Positions 27,371 to 38,841 of a DNA stretch of 64,000 nt are shown here, piece after piece. How positions within the stretch are numbered: position 1 is the first letter of the stretch; every line of letters starts with the position of its first letter. Below the pieces are notes generated by a model that worked only from the letters and a program-made list of their open reading frames with translations, did no database searches and had not been told where the DNA came from. The stretch spans positions 62,001 through 126,000 of the forward strand of contig NZ_JAGGJY010000009.1 of assembly GCF_017873245.1 (NCBI RefSeq), written 5' to 3'. The translations under genes were made by a program, and so were the position numbers. Source of the stretch: Clostridium tertium. Lineage in GTDB: Bacteria; Bacillota; Clostridia; Clostridiales; Clostridiaceae.

Positions 27371-29884
27371 TCAACCTTCTAATTGCCCATAATATACCAT
27401 CTTTTGCTTATACTTATATAATTCAATTAAGTTATTTTTGCTTTTTTCTTCATTTTCATAATAATCAACAATATCTTTTATAGCATCGTAAAATCCTAAA
27501 TGAATACTTTTCTTTAACTTCTTAATTCCATTATTAATCAACTCACTATTATTTTCCTGTTTCCCCTTTATTATCTCATTTTTTCCTTCTATAAATGTAC
27601 TTTTTCCTTGATCGAATCTATAACTTTTTTTATCTATACTATATATTAAATCTTCAAATTCATCTATTTTTCTTCCTCTCATATATAGATAATATTCTAG
27701 ATTTGAATATGCTTTTAATTCTCCTAATGAGATAGCTTTAAGATAATATTCAATCGCATCTTCTTCATTTTTATTAAATAATTTTTCTTCTGATAATTCA
27801 CCTAATAAATTATATGCCTTACCTTCATCTAAAATTAATAACTCTTCTATATATTCATTGGCTTTGCTATTAGATATCTCTACTCCTATTCCCTTTGAAT
27901 AATAGTAAGCAAGTTTAAGATTTCCTTCAACTATATTAATTTCTCTTAAAAGATATGCTCCTTCTAAAGCCTTTTCGGGCTCTTTATCTATTCCTATACC
28001 CTTTTCATGAATTTCTATTATATTTAATAATGCTTCTGCATTATACTCTTCAGCTGCTTTTTTATACCACTCTATAGCTTCCTTTGAATTTGCCTTAACG
28101 AATATTCCATGCTTATACCAATTTCCAAGCTTTATCATTGCTTTTTGAGATCCCTTTTCAGCAGCCTTTATAAAATACTTAAAAGCTTCTTGACTATTCT
28201 TTTCTACTCCAACTCCATATACATGAATTAATCCATAATAATATATAGCCTCTATCATATCATTTTCCATAGCATAATTTATACATTCTAGTAATTCATC
28301 TTCATCTATTTCTTTTTCTTTTAATAAATCAATTAAATACTCACTTGCAAGGGCTTCTGCTGCATAATGAGATCCCTTTTTATAAGCCTTTTTTAAATAT
28401 TCTAATCCCTTTTCCCTATCATCATTTAAATATGCAACTCCAATAACATACAAAGAGTGAGGATCTTCACTTTCTATGGCTGTCTTCATGTAAGTTAATG
28501 CTTTTTTCTTATCTATATTAACTCCATCTCCATTATAGTACATTATTCCAAGTCGCTGAGTTGATTTTAAATCTCCATTATTATGACCTTTTAAATAATT
28601 TACCAATGCCATTTTTAGATTATTATCTTCTTCATATAGCTTGCCAATCTTATAATATAGAGATATATTACCTTCCTCTATACTTTTATCATATAGTGAA
28701 AATGCTTTTTCTCTATCTTCATCTACATATAGCCCCCAATAATACATATCCCCTAGACTCTCCAGACAATTCATATCATCTTTTTCTACACCTTTTGATA
28801 AATAAAAGAAAGCTTTTTTATAATTAGTATCTATAACATTACCTTCTAAATAAGATTGTCCTAAAATATAATAAGAGTCTTCAAAATCATTTTCTGCTGA
28901 CTCTTCTAACCAATAATATGCCTTAAATATATTTTTCTCACAACCTTCTCCATTCTTATAAAGATATGATAGTGCATATTGGGCCGGAGCAAATCCATTT
29001 TCTGCTGCTTCCTTATACCATTTAAATGAATACTCTAAATTTTGCTCTACTACTTCTCCTGTAAAATAGATATACCCTAATGAATATTGAGAAAATGCAT
29101 TTCCCTTTAAAGCTGCTTTCTTATACCAATATAAAGCTTTTTCTATATCTTTTTCTCCTCCATAACCCTTTTCCCAAAACAGCCCAAGATAACTTTCCGC
29201 ATATTCATTCCCCTCTTCTGCTGCTTTTTCAAAACATTCCCTTGCTTTATAATAGTCCTTTTCAACATTTTTTCCTAAATAATATAGCTCTCCAGCTAAT
29301 AAGTATTCTTCTACTGAATTAATCTCTTCGTCCTCACCATCATCTTCTTCATATTCAATTGAATTTATTGAATTTAATAAATCAATCTCATCATTTTCTT
29401 CATCTAATTCATCATAGTTTAAATACTTGTCAAATATCTTTTTTTCATATTCTGCTAATTTATCATAGAATAAAGAATAATCCTCTTCTCCACAATTAAT
29501 AACTAGCCAAACGCAGATTTCATAAATAACCTTTTGATTATTTAACAATTCTGCAAACTCTTTTTTCTTATCCATACTTACATCATTATCATCTAATATA
29601 TCCCTTATATAATATAAGTCCTCCACATAATTAACTAGACACTTCATAAGATCATATGGAATTATATCTTTTCTAGATAAATATTCAATATTTTCTACCA
29701 ATGAATTCTCACTATTATAAAACAACTTATTATTTAAGTGTATTGTTATGATTATTTGCTTGATTACTTTTTCTAGCCTTGAGCATATTATTTTAAAATC
29801 TTTTTCCTCTGCTATTTTGTTCAAAATATAATATAAATCTCTAAATTCAAGTAATAAAAAATTGAAGTCAAATTTAAGTTTCAT
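27371..29884 (-). CDS. Sel1-like tetratricopeptide repeat protein
   Basis: About 837 residues with no signal peptide or membrane helix, so probably cytosolic. The first 190 residues are helical and end in an acidic stretch (EEDDGEDEEINSVEEYL). From about 195 to 735 there are some fifteen Sel1-type repeats of about 36 residues, with the usual pattern A-xx-LG-xx-Y-x-G-G-V-x-x-D-xx-KA-xx-WY-x-KAA-xx-G (for example KALYWYKKAALKGNAFSQYS). Such solenoids act as protein-binding scaffolds; no enzymatic domain is visible. Two adjacent ATGs follow GGGGGA; the second is spaced slightly better. Monocistronic, upstream of PTS operon 2 and downstream of glpK. Partner unknown. Confidence 0.85.
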   Translation of the reverse strand: MKLKFDFNFLLLEFRDLYYILNKIAEEKDFKIICSRLEKVIKQIIITIHLNNKLFYNSENSLVENIEYLSRKDIIPYDLMKCLVNYVEDLYYIRDILDDNDVSMDKKKEFAELLNNQKVIYEICVWLVINCGEEDYSLFYDKLAEYEKKIFDKYLNYDELDEENDEIDLLNSINSIEYEEDDGEDEEINSVEEYLLAGELYYLGKNVEKDYYKARECFEKAAEEGNEYAESYLGLFWEKGYGGEKDIEKALYWYKKAALKGNAFSQYSLGYIYFTGEVVEQNLEYSFKWYKEAAENGFAPAQYALSYLYKNGEGCEKNIFKAYYWLEESAENDFEDSYYILGQSYLEGNVIDTNYKKAFFYLSKGVEKDDMNCLESLGDMYYWGLYVDEDREKAFSLYDKSIEEGNISLYYKIGKLYEEDNNLKMALVNYLKGHNNGDLKSTQRLGIMYYNGDGVNIDKKKALTYMKTAIESEDPHSLYVIGVAYLNDDREKGLEYLKKAYKKGSHYAAEALASEYLIDLLKEKEIDEDELLECINYAMENDMIEAIYYYGLIHVYGVGVEKNSQEAFKYFIKAAEKGSQKAMIKLGNWYKHGIFVKANSKEAIEWYKKAAEEYNAEALLNIIEIHEKGIGIDKEPEKALEGAYLLREINIVEGNLKLAYYYSKGIGVEISNSKANEYIEELLILDEGKAYNLLGELSEEKLFNKNEEDAIEYYLKAISLGELKAYSNLEYYLYMRGRKIDEFEDLIYSIDKKSYRFDQGKSTFIEGKNEIIKGKQENNSELINNGIKKLKKSIHLGFYDAIKDIVDYYENEEKSKNNLIELYKYKQKMVYYGQLEG

Positions 29885-29887
29885 CAT

Positions 29888-30180
29888 TCCCCCATAAACT
29901 ATCTATTTAATTTCTTAGTTATATTTTATTTATAGGAAAATTTTTATAGAACTTATTAGTAATGAAAGAATGAAAGATTTAAAAAATGAAAGATTTAAGG
30001 AGATGATTCAGATAATCTGAATTATAAAATGAGGTTGTTTATTTATAGATTACTCTACAAAAGCACAGGAAGAGTGAAAAGTTAAAAGTGAAAGAGTGAA
30101 AAGTTTAGGATGTTTTCCTTAACTCTTTCATTCTTTCACTTTTTAAATATTTGATTAAAAATATAAAATAATAAAGATAG
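29888..30180. repeat. Dispersed inverted-repeat element
   Basis: The direct arm AATGAAAGAATGAAAGATTT and relatives (from 29962) face CCTTAACTCTTTCATTCTTT (30118 onward). Inside are ATTCAG-ataat-CTGAAT (30006-30022) and a second inner arm pair, AAAAGTGAAAGAGTGAAA (from 30081) against TTTCATTCTTTCACTTTT. This is the most complete copy of the intergenic repeat family seen in the window. Confidence 0.7.
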
Positions 30181-30200
30181 CGAGAATGTGAAATAAGCAT

Positions 30201-30364
30201 ATAGCGAGCAATTAGAAGTACTTGGCGAAGGAAAAACTACTAGGCCTTAGTGTTGTTAGTTTGTTTGAGCTTAGTGAGTTAACCAAAACTCTTGGCATAG
30301 TAGTTTTTCCAAGCCTAGTACTTCTTTGCACAGCTATATAGCTTATGGAACATATCTAGTTATC
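30201..30364. repeat. Large palindromic element after glpK, including 51-bp repeat copy 2
   Basis: Arms of about 46 bases pair imperfectly: ATATAGCGAGCAATTAGAAG... (from 30199) with GGCATAGTAGTTTTTCC... (to about 30340), and the segment 30314-30364 matches the 51-bp repeat at 17736-17786 in reverse. A roughly 45-base loop contains a weaker nested stem. It begins 16 bases beyond the glpK stop, so it will be transcribed as a long hairpin unless glpK transcription ends first. Confidence 0.75.
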
Positions 30365-30380
30365 TTTACCTTTATATTGT

Positions 30381-31898
<1,518 letters not shown>

Positions 31899-32654
31899 CT
31901 ATAACTTAATAATAAAATCAAATACTAAGCTTCCAAAAACTCCTCCAAGTATAGGTGCCAAAACTGGTATCCAAGCATAACTCCAATCTGAATCAATTTT
32001 ATTCTTCATAGGTAAGATAGCATGTACTATTCTTGGTGCTAAATCTCTAGCTGGATTTATAGCATATCCTGTTGTACCACCAAGGGATAAGCCTATTGCC
32101 CAGACTAAGATACCAACTAAAAATGATCCCATAATTCCTACTGTTCCTATTATTTCTCCCCCTGAACTTTGGAAAGTAGTTTTAAACACTTCACTATAAG
32201 TTATTCCTCTTATTCCTATTAATAATACAAAAGTGCCAGTAAATTCGCAAATGAAATTATAAAGATTGCTTCTTATTGCTGGTGCTGTACAAAATGTTCC
32301 TCTAACGTCCTCTCCATTTGAAGTTTCATCATAGTGTAATTTGTAGTTAAGATAAACAACAAGCATTCCAGCCATTGCCCCTAACATTTGGCTGATGATG
32401 TATCCTGGTACTTGACTCCATTCGAATAAACCTGATGAAGCTAGTGCAATAGTTACTGCTGGATTTAGATGAGCTCCCCCCATCCATCCTGTAATATAGG
32501 CTGCTATTGCTACAGCGAACCCCCATCCTGCTGTAATTACAATCCAACCTGAAGAATTACCCTTAGTCTTTCTAAGCACTACATTTGCTACTACCCCGTT
32601 ACCAAGTAATATCAAAATAAGAGTACCTATGAATTCTGAAAAATAAGCTTGCAT
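31899..32654 (-). CDS. glpF: Glycerol uptake facilitator
   Basis: 251-residue aquaglyceroporin with six membrane helices. The two pore NPA-type boxes are GGAHLNPAVTIAL near 59 and TGYAINPARDLAPR near 199; the aspartate after the second box is the GlpF-type marker. It lets glycerol diffuse in for trapping by GlpK. A terminator-like hairpin lies in its leader at 32684-32723. RBS GGGGAGAG. Confidence 0.97.
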   Translation of the reverse strand: MQAYFSEFIGTLILILLGNGVVANVVLRKTKGNSSGWIVITAGWGFAVAIAAYITGWMGGAHLNPAVTIALASSGLFEWSQVPGYIISQMLGAMAGMLVVYLNYKLHYDETSNGEDVRGTFCTAPAIRSNLYNFICEFTGTFVLLIGIRGITYSEVFKTTFQSSGGEIIGTVGIMGSFLVGILVWAIGLSLGGTTGYAINPARDLAPRIVHAILPMKNKIDSDWSYAWIPVLAPILGGVFGSLVFDFIIKL

Positions 32655-32683
32655 TTTGCTCTCCCCTTTATTAAATTTTTTAT

Positions 32684-32723
32684 AAAAAAACTACATAAGA
32701 TCGCAAAAAACAATCCTATGTAG
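32684..32723 (-). terminator. Leader terminator between glpP and glpF (probable GlpP target)
   Basis: On the minus strand CTACATAGGAT (32713-32723) pairs with ATCTTATGTAG (32691-32701), followed by seven T (32684-32690). It is a typical rho-independent terminator but lies between the regulator and the structural genes it should control. In Bacillus, GlpP with glycerol-3-phosphate allows read-through of such a leader terminator; the same is inferred here. Confidence 0.8.
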
Positions 32724-32745
32724 CTTTCTCTCCAATTCTCCATTT

Positions 32746-33306
32746 CTACATATACCAAATTTCTTTTTTAGTTGTAGATATACATGTTGCACCACTTTTT
32801 AATGTTTCCATCACGTCTTCTTTATCAGAAATTAATCCACCAGCTATTAAAGGTTTATTAAGGCTTATTGAAAGCTCCTTAATTATCTTAAAAAGTAATC
32901 CTGGAAGAATTTCTACTGCATCACATTCTTCTACTAAATGATTCTTCATATTTTCTTTAGATAAACTATCTATCATAAATACTCTCTGAATAGCTATAAA
33001 TCCAAGCTTTTTTCCCATTCTTATCATTTGAGGTTTTGTACTAATTATTCCTTGAAACTTTGTATTTTCTTTAATAAATTTTAAAGCTATCTCTTTACTA
33101 GAAATTCCCTCAACTAAATCAACATGTAAAATTCCAATTTTTCTATGTTTAAATATCTTTTCACTTAAATTTTTAATGTTTAATATGTCTCCGAATAAAA
33201 TAAAAATAACTTGTATATCACTTTGTAAAGCTAAGTCTAATTCCTTCTCATCCTTAACAGCTGCTACTATTGGATTATCTTCTAAAATCCTTTTAAAATT
33301 ATTCAT
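32746..33306 (-). CDS. glpP: Glycerol uptake operon antiterminator
   Basis: 186-residue TIM-barrel-type RNA-binding regulator of the GlpP family. Features: NPIVAAVKDEKELDLALQS near the start, IFILFGDILNIKNLSEKI, VDLVEGISSKEIALKFI, GIISTKPQMIRMGKKLG near 87 and ALIAGGLISDKEDVMETLKSG-like residues near 155. It senses glycerol-3-phosphate and promotes read-through of the terminator just downstream. The ATG at 33306 follows GGGGATGA; the frame to 33333 is unsupported. It heads the glpP-glpF-glpK operon. Confidence 0.93.
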   Translation of the reverse strand: MNNFKRILEDNPIVAAVKDEKELDLALQSDIQVIFILFGDILNIKNLSEKIFKHRKIGILHVDLVEGISSKEIALKFIKENTKFQGIISTKPQMIRMGKKLGFIAIQRVFMIDSLSKENMKNHLVEECDAVEILPGLLFKIIKELSISLNKPLIAGGLISDKEDVMETLKSGATCISTTKKEIWYM

Positions 33307-33570
33307 TTCATCCCCTACCCCTTTTGTAATCATTTACAATAGTATGATAATTATATCAGCATCATATGAAACTAGCAAATATAATAATTATTAATTTAAA
33401 TAAATAGATATTAAACAAAAAAGAGCTTAGCAAAAAAGAGGGTGTATCCCAAATTTGTGCTTAACTCTATTATCTCTTGCACTTAATATTCAATTTATTG
33501 TACTTTTATTTTCCACATTTTTATTCTATCACTATTATTTGTATTTTACTACATATTTTTAATAAAAGAT

Positions 33571-33783
33571 TTAATATTTGCTTAAGCATGAAATAAGAAT
33601 TGCAATCATAATTCCTATAAATGCTGGAATTAAAATAAATCCAAATATATGTCTTCCTTCTTTTTGAGCAAAGTTAATAGTTACCCCTTTTCCATTTTTT
33701 CTATCAACAACTTCAGAAGGATCTTCTGGATTGTAGTAAAAGATACCAAACTTCCAATACTTCGAATCATTATCTTTATTCAT
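33571..33783 (-). CDS. Small DUF5808-type membrane protein
   Basis: 70 residues. The polar N-terminal part contains YWKFGIFYYNPEDPSEVVDR and GKGVTINFA, the pattern of the DUF5808 domain, and one membrane helix (about 48-66, GFILIPAFIGIMIAILISC) follows. The ATG follows GGAGGT. Function unknown; related domains occur in membrane proteins with DUF1648. It stands alone between glpP and the glycosidase gene. Confidence 0.75.
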   Translation of the reverse strand: MNKDNDSKYWKFGIFYYNPEDPSEVVDRKNGKGVTINFAQKEGRHIFGFILIPAFIGIMIAILISCLSKY

Positions 33784-33910
33784 TAGAAAGTTACCTCCAC
33801 TTATCCTTTCTTTACTACACCTCTATTAGCATTCTATTTTATATTATAATAAAATAGAATAACTTTTTGTATATTTTGTAAAAATATTTAATTAGTACTA
33901 CAAAAAAGAT

Positions 33911-33956
33911 AAAAGGAGTTGAAAAAGTAATTTTATACTATATTCTTACTCCTTTT
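33911..33956 (-). terminator. Terminator after the GH36 glycosidase gene
   Basis: AAAAGGAGT (33911-33919) pairs with ACTCCTTTT (33948-33956) around an A/T loop that can itself fold. T-run on the minus strand. Ends the PTS-glycosidase operon. Confidence 0.75.
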
Positions 33957-33966
33957 ATTAAAGATA

Positions 33967-36900
33967 TTATTGTGTTAAACCCTCAATAAACTTATCATAA
34001 TCATTTTCAGTAAAACCTATTTTCCATATTTGTGGATTTTGACTCACAGCTCCATACCAAACCTTTATCATATTTGTATCTTCATCGTACACAAAACAAC
34101 TTCTATATATCTCCATATCATCCCATTTACCAGATGTTCCTTTTGATAATATAGGATTCTTATAAGTTGTCCAATTTACTCCATCACTTGATTTCGCATA
34201 ATACAATTCTGTTTTATCGCTACCTGTTCCATTTTTATATGCTGGATATATAGCCCAATATTCGTTTTTTGATGGTATATATTCTACATTTACATGCCAT
34301 ATTTGAGAACCATCTTGAGCTAATGTGTTTACAACTGTTGGATTTGACCAATTTACTCCGTCACTTGATTCTCTTAATTCAACTTTATTACTTTGATTGT
34401 TCCAACCACTATTTCCTGTATTAACTGACCACATATAGTATTTATTATCTTTGAATATTATAGATGGTGATAAAGTACTATATTTTGCCCTATTATCATC
34501 AACTACCACTTGCTGAGAACTCCAATTTACTCCATCCTTTGATTTTATTAATTTAACCCATCCTTTTGTTATATCATCTGATTCTACCCAGTACACCCAT
34601 AACTCATCAGTTGCTTCATTATATATCATATCGACATCACAATTATGTCCTACTTGTGGCATTGGAGCTATAGGATTTGTAACACCTACAGGAACCTCCC
34701 AATTTATTCCATCATTAGATGCTAGTATTGAAGGATTTTCAGCAACTGAGCTACCTGTTCTATTTGGGGTCATTATCATCCAATATTTATATCCATTCCA
34801 ACCATTTTTAAAATATTTGACATCTGGATGAGTACTTTGATTTAATCCATCATAAGTTGGTATATTCAAATAAGTTTCAGCATTTTGTAATGGTTTTTCT
34901 ATTTTGGATATCTCCCATCCAAATACCTTTAAATCAGCTACTGTAGTAAATTGTTTATTATTAATTTCTGACAGAGCTTTAAGTTTTACATACCTAGATT
35001 TTGTTTCGTTGAATTTTACTATTTTTTCTGTAGAGTTTGATTCAAAGGTTCCTTTTGATATAGGTTGTCCCCAGTTCACTCCATCTAAACTTAAATAAAC
35101 TTCATAGTCCTTTATTGTACCATTGGTTCCTCCATCTTGTCTTGGTAGATAATTAATTTGATTTATATTATATACTCCTCTTAAATCAATTTGAATCTCA
35201 TGCGGCATTGGTGCAGCGTTTCCGCCACTATATTTTGTGTGCCAAATAGTATTATTATTACCATCAAAAGCATTTGTAGCCCTTCCATTTTCCCCTGTAG
35301 TTTCTTCACTATCTACATATTTTAGAGCCCAAGAATTTTGAGGAATTGCTTGACTGCTTGCTTCTTTAAAGGTTGCATAGAAAGATACATCGCCTTTATA
35401 AGCATTATATCCTGTTCCAATAGGAAATGAATTTGGTAATATATTATAATTATATGGATTATTGTTAGCACTTTGTTTCATGGATGATGGATTAGTTTTT
35501 GTTTGTAGTACATCGTTATCAGGTTGGAAAACTAACCAATATTGCCCTGAAGGTAATGTAACAGAATTTACAACCTTCTTTGTATTCCAACTATTTTTAG
35601 TAGGAACAAACTCTTCTACGTAAGCTTTTTTAGTACCAGGTTTCCCGTTATTATCGTCATAAATAGCAATTTGTAGTTTTCCACTTTCTGAATTATTTCC
35701 TATATAAATACTTAAACTATCTATTGTTGCTGTCTTTTCTAATGTAGTAGAAACAGCATTTAAATATTTAGAATTTCCACTATCTGTTGATGATAATATT
35801 GTATTATTTCCAACATCAAATGTAGTAACCTCTGCTGGTGTATCATCTGGTATTGCTCTAACTAATAAATTATCAGTAAAGCTTGTATTTATAGTCGCTG
35901 TTGGTCCCTTTACTCCTCTAGCAATAACTCTATTGTTAACATAATCTTCAATTCTATATGTGGCGTTACTGTCTAATCCCTTTATTTCTATATTTCCTGA
36001 ATAACTAGAATTATCTTTGTAGAATGAATAATAAATATCTTCTCCTTTTCTTATAACATATGACTCTAATGGATCTATTCCGTATTTATATAAGTTTCCT
36101 ATAAATTCTCCCTTTGCTAACTCTAAATCTCTTGCAAGTCCGAAGTATTTATTATATTGTTCTCTATCTGAACTACTTAATGTTGTATGTTTAGTAATCA
36201 TAACTGATCCTGTACCTAATGCTGACGGTAACCAAACTGAATTATGATCTGTTGTTACTGGAAAATCATCTCCAAATATAGCTTTAAATGCTTTCACTCT
36301 TGTTCTTGTTTGTACTCTCGAAATTGGATCTGCTGTTGGTGCATGGTTCACATATGGTGTTGAATAAAAATCCTGAGGTGTTCCGCAATTACATAATTCT
36401 ATAAAAGTATCTGGATTTATCGCTATGGACTGTTCATATATAGCTTCATAGAATTTATATTGATTTTCTAATGTATCTGATAAACTTGAGTGTTTATGAG
36501 AACTATCATAGCATTTAGGTATTCCCCATACATAATCTTCTTTGAATCCATCAAATCCCCATTCTTCTAATGCCACAGTTACAAAATCTTTATGATGTTG
36601 AATTGAACCTTCTGAATTTGGACATAATGCAAATCCTGCTGTTCCTCCATTTCCGCCTCCAGGCCCTGGTAACCTAACCATATTCCCTTGTGAGTTCTTA
36701 ATAAACCACTCTGGATGTTCAGATACTAATTTGCTATTTATCCCTCCGTCTACTGGTCTCCACCATAAAATAGCTGTCATTCCTCTTTTATGGATTTCAT
36801 CTGTAAGATATTTCATGTCTGCATTTCCATTTGGAAACTTTTGAGGACTTAATTCCCAATCACCAGCATAAGTGTACCACCCATCATCTAGAGTAATTTG

Positions 36901-37929
36901 TTTTATCCCCATCGCTTTAAGTTCATCTAATTTATTAACTATTTTTTCTATTGTAAAATCAAATTCGAATCCCCAACTTTCCCATCTAGAATCATATGCT
37001 ATATCAGGTATTGAAGCTGGTGCAGATATTCCCTTATCTTTCATAACTCCTGCGTAACTCTTTAGCCCAGAATAATAATCACCATTTGTTGCAGTTATAA
37101 CACTTGTACCTATAGCAATTTCAGCACCTTTTTTTAAAGTTTGTCCATTCCACTCCATTCCTAATGAAACTGTATTATCTTTTCCTATAATAGGCAACTT
37201 AAATTCTCTTCTTGAAGTTGATGCATCACCTATTCCAATTCCCCCCACAGAGTTATAAACATAACTAAATGGAACTCCTACAGAATAATTATTTTGTCCA
37301 CTATTATGGTTATATCCATTAGTAACATTAACGATAGTATTTGCTCCTTGTTGATCTGCACACCCTTGATATGCAAGAAAAGGTCCTTGCCCTAAACTCA
37401 TTGTATACTCATTTTCATGAAAGCTATCTACTAATAAATCGTTACTTTCTGCTTTATAACTTACTGTTGAATATATTGCTCCTGGATTGCTGTTAGATGT
37501 TTCTAATACTATCTTTCTTATCAGATTAGTAGATGAACTTTTAGATATAATAGTAAGTCTATTTCCAACACCTAATATCGAGTTTATGTTTTCTTCTAGA
37601 TTTTTTGATATAATTACAAAATCTCTTATCTTTTGTCCACCTATTATTGGATAACCTGAAAAATCTGCTGTATCTAAAGAAGTCGTAGCTTTTGTTTTAA
37701 CTCCATTTTCATCTACTAGATAAATACATGTAGCACCTCTATTGTCTACTTCTAAAGCAATTCCATTTCCATTCAAAAAAACATTTTCATTTGCTTGTGA
37801 AATATCAGTATCTAATTTTTCAACACTAATATTATCAATTAAATTATAAGCATTACTTGAAGTCCAGTTCGAAAAAAATCCCAGTCCACACATAGCTGTA
37901 ATAAAAGTAGCTAAAATTCTTTTTTTCAT
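33967..37929 (-). CDS. Secreted multi-domain GH36 alpha-galactosidase-like enzyme with CBM32 and C-terminal propeller
   Basis: 1320 residues. A signal peptide (about 1-27) indicates export; no LPXTG anchor is seen. A beta-sandwich (about 45-290) precedes a GH36 TIM barrel (about 305-640) with DDGWYTYAGDW near 346, the nucleophile motif GFKEDYVW near 461 and TADPISRVQTRTR near 535, the region of the acid/base aspartate. A C-terminal sandwich reaches about 693, then an unrecognised beta-rich module (about 700-850). A CBM32/F5_8 discoidin domain (about 863-1005; ATNAFDGNNNTIWHT) follows, then a five-blade-type propeller (about 1010-1320) with repeated SxDGVNW motifs. It releases terminal alpha-galactose or perhaps alpha-N-acetylgalactosamine from host glycans; the sugar is not decided by the sequence. 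It is the last gene of a PTS operon, which suggests the freed sugar is imported by that PTS. Confidence 0.88.
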   Translation of the reverse strand: MKKRILATFITAMCGLGFFSNWTSSNAYNLIDNISVEKLDTDISQANENVFLNGNGIALEVDNRGATCIYLVDENGVKTKATTSLDTADFSGYPIIGGQKIRDFVIISKNLEENINSILGVGNRLTIISKSSSTNLIRKIVLETSNSNPGAIYSTVSYKAESNDLLVDSFHENEYTMSLGQGPFLAYQGCADQQGANTIVNVTNGYNHNSGQNNYSVGVPFSYVYNSVGGIGIGDASTSRREFKLPIIGKDNTVSLGMEWNGQTLKKGAEIAIGTSVITATNGDYYSGLKSYAGVMKDKGISAPASIPDIAYDSRWESWGFEFDFTIEKIVNKLDELKAMGIKQITLDDGWYTYAGDWELSPQKFPNGNADMKYLTDEIHKRGMTAILWWRPVDGGINSKLVSEHPEWFIKNSQGNMVRLPGPGGGNGGTAGFALCPNSEGSIQHHKDFVTVALEEWGFDGFKEDYVWGIPKCYDSSHKHSSLSDTLENQYKFYEAIYEQSIAINPDTFIELCNCGTPQDFYSTPYVNHAPTADPISRVQTRTRVKAFKAIFGDDFPVTTDHNSVWLPSALGTGSVMITKHTTLSSSDREQYNKYFGLARDLELAKGEFIGNLYKYGIDPLESYVIRKGEDIYYSFYKDNSSYSGNIEIKGLDSNATYRIEDYVNNRVIARGVKGPTATINTSFTDNLLVRAIPDDTPAEVTTFDVGNNTILSSTDSGNSKYLNAVSTTLEKTATIDSLSIYIGNNSESGKLQIAIYDDNNGKPGTKKAYVEEFVPTKNSWNTKKVVNSVTLPSGQYWLVFQPDNDVLQTKTNPSSMKQSANNNPYNYNILPNSFPIGTGYNAYKGDVSFYATFKEASSQAIPQNSWALKYVDSEETTGENGRATNAFDGNNNTIWHTKYSGGNAAPMPHEIQIDLRGVYNINQINYLPRQDGGTNGTIKDYEVYLSLDGVNWGQPISKGTFESNSTEKIVKFNETKSRYVKLKALSEINNKQFTTVADLKVFGWEISKIEKPLQNAETYLNIPTYDGLNQSTHPDVKYFKNGWNGYKYWMIMTPNRTGSSVAENPSILASNDGINWEVPVGVTNPIAPMPQVGHNCDVDMIYNEATDELWVYWVESDDITKGWVKLIKSKDGVNWSSQQVVVDDNRAKYSTLSPSIIFKDNKYYMWSVNTGNSGWNNQSNKVELRESSDGVNWSNPTVVNTLAQDGSQIWHVNVEYIPSKNEYWAIYPAYKNGTGSDKTELYYAKSSDGVNWTTYKNPILSKGTSGKWDDMEIYRSCFVYDEDTNMIKVWYGAVSQNPQIWKIGFTENDYDKFIEGLTQ

Positions 37930-38040
37930 TTTTATTCCTCCCTATAAATAATTTATAAAAATAAAACTACCCCAAAGACTATCTTAGATATTTAAGAAAC
38001 ACTAAGAAGCAAAAGGATAGCTTTTAATTTATTTACTTAA

Positions 38041-38841
38041 CTATAAAATTCCAACGAATGAAAGTAATATAGACATTATGAATGTTGAGAAAATAAGTAC
38101 TACTGGGCTAATTTTCTTATTTTTTATTAAGAAATACATTAATAATGTATATCCTAATGGCAAAATATTAGGGAATATCTTATCAAAAAAGTCAGTTTGT
38201 AATGATACTGTTTTACTTTCATTAACAACTATATTTGTTAAAACATTTATTTTTACATAAGATGCTATTAATCCACCTATTACTGTTACTCCTAAAACTG
38301 TTGCTGCTTTTCCTATAACTTTTGAATTATGCTTTATTTTATCTATAGCTTTAACTCCTAAATTATACCCTAAATGAGTCCAAGCAATTCTTAATATAAA
38401 TACTATTAAATATACGGTAAAGAATATTATTGGTCCAAGCACGCTACCTTCCATTGCAAAAGAAGCACTTATCCCTGCAACTATTGGTAATAAAGTAAAC
38501 CAAAATATTGCATCTCCTATTCCTGCTAATGGTCCAAATAAAGCAACCTTTAATCCTTTAATAATACTTCTATCTTCATTGTTTTCTTCTAAAGAAATAA
38601 GTAATCCCATCAAAAATCCAACTAAATTTGGATGTGTATTTATAAACTCAAGATTATCACTCATTGCATCTGATATAGCTTTCTTATCATTCTTATATAT
38701 TTTCTTAAGAAATGGCAGTTGTGCTACTGTAAATCCACCTGCTTGCATTCTCTCATAATTAAAACTTGCCTGTAAAAATGATGACATAAGACCAAGCTTA
38801 GTAATATCTTTTTTAGTCAATACTTTCTTAGATTCCTTCAC
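38041..38841 (-). CDS. PTS mannose-family IID component
   Basis: 266-residue membrane subunit. The N-terminal LTKKDITKLGLMSSFLQASF and FNYERMQAGGF motif near 28, GFLMGLLISLEE near 77, and LFGPLAGIGDAIFWFTLLP near 108 are characteristic. It forms the permease with IIC. Start is GTG after GGAGATGATT, and the first codons overlap the end of the IIC gene by 14 bases, so translation is probably coupled. Confidence 0.93.
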   Translation of the reverse strand: MKESKKVLTKKDITKLGLMSSFLQASFNYERMQAGGFTVAQLPFLKKIYKNDKKAISDAMSDNLEFINTHPNLVGFLMGLLISLEENNEDRSIIKGLKVALFGPLAGIGDAIFWFTLLPIVAGISASFAMEGSVLGPIIFFTVYLIVFILRIAWTHLGYNLGVKAIDKIKHNSKVIGKAATVLGVTVIGGLIASYVKINVLTNIVVNESKTVSLQTDFFDKIFPNILPLGYTLLMYFLIKNKKISPVVLIFSTFIMSILLSFVGIL

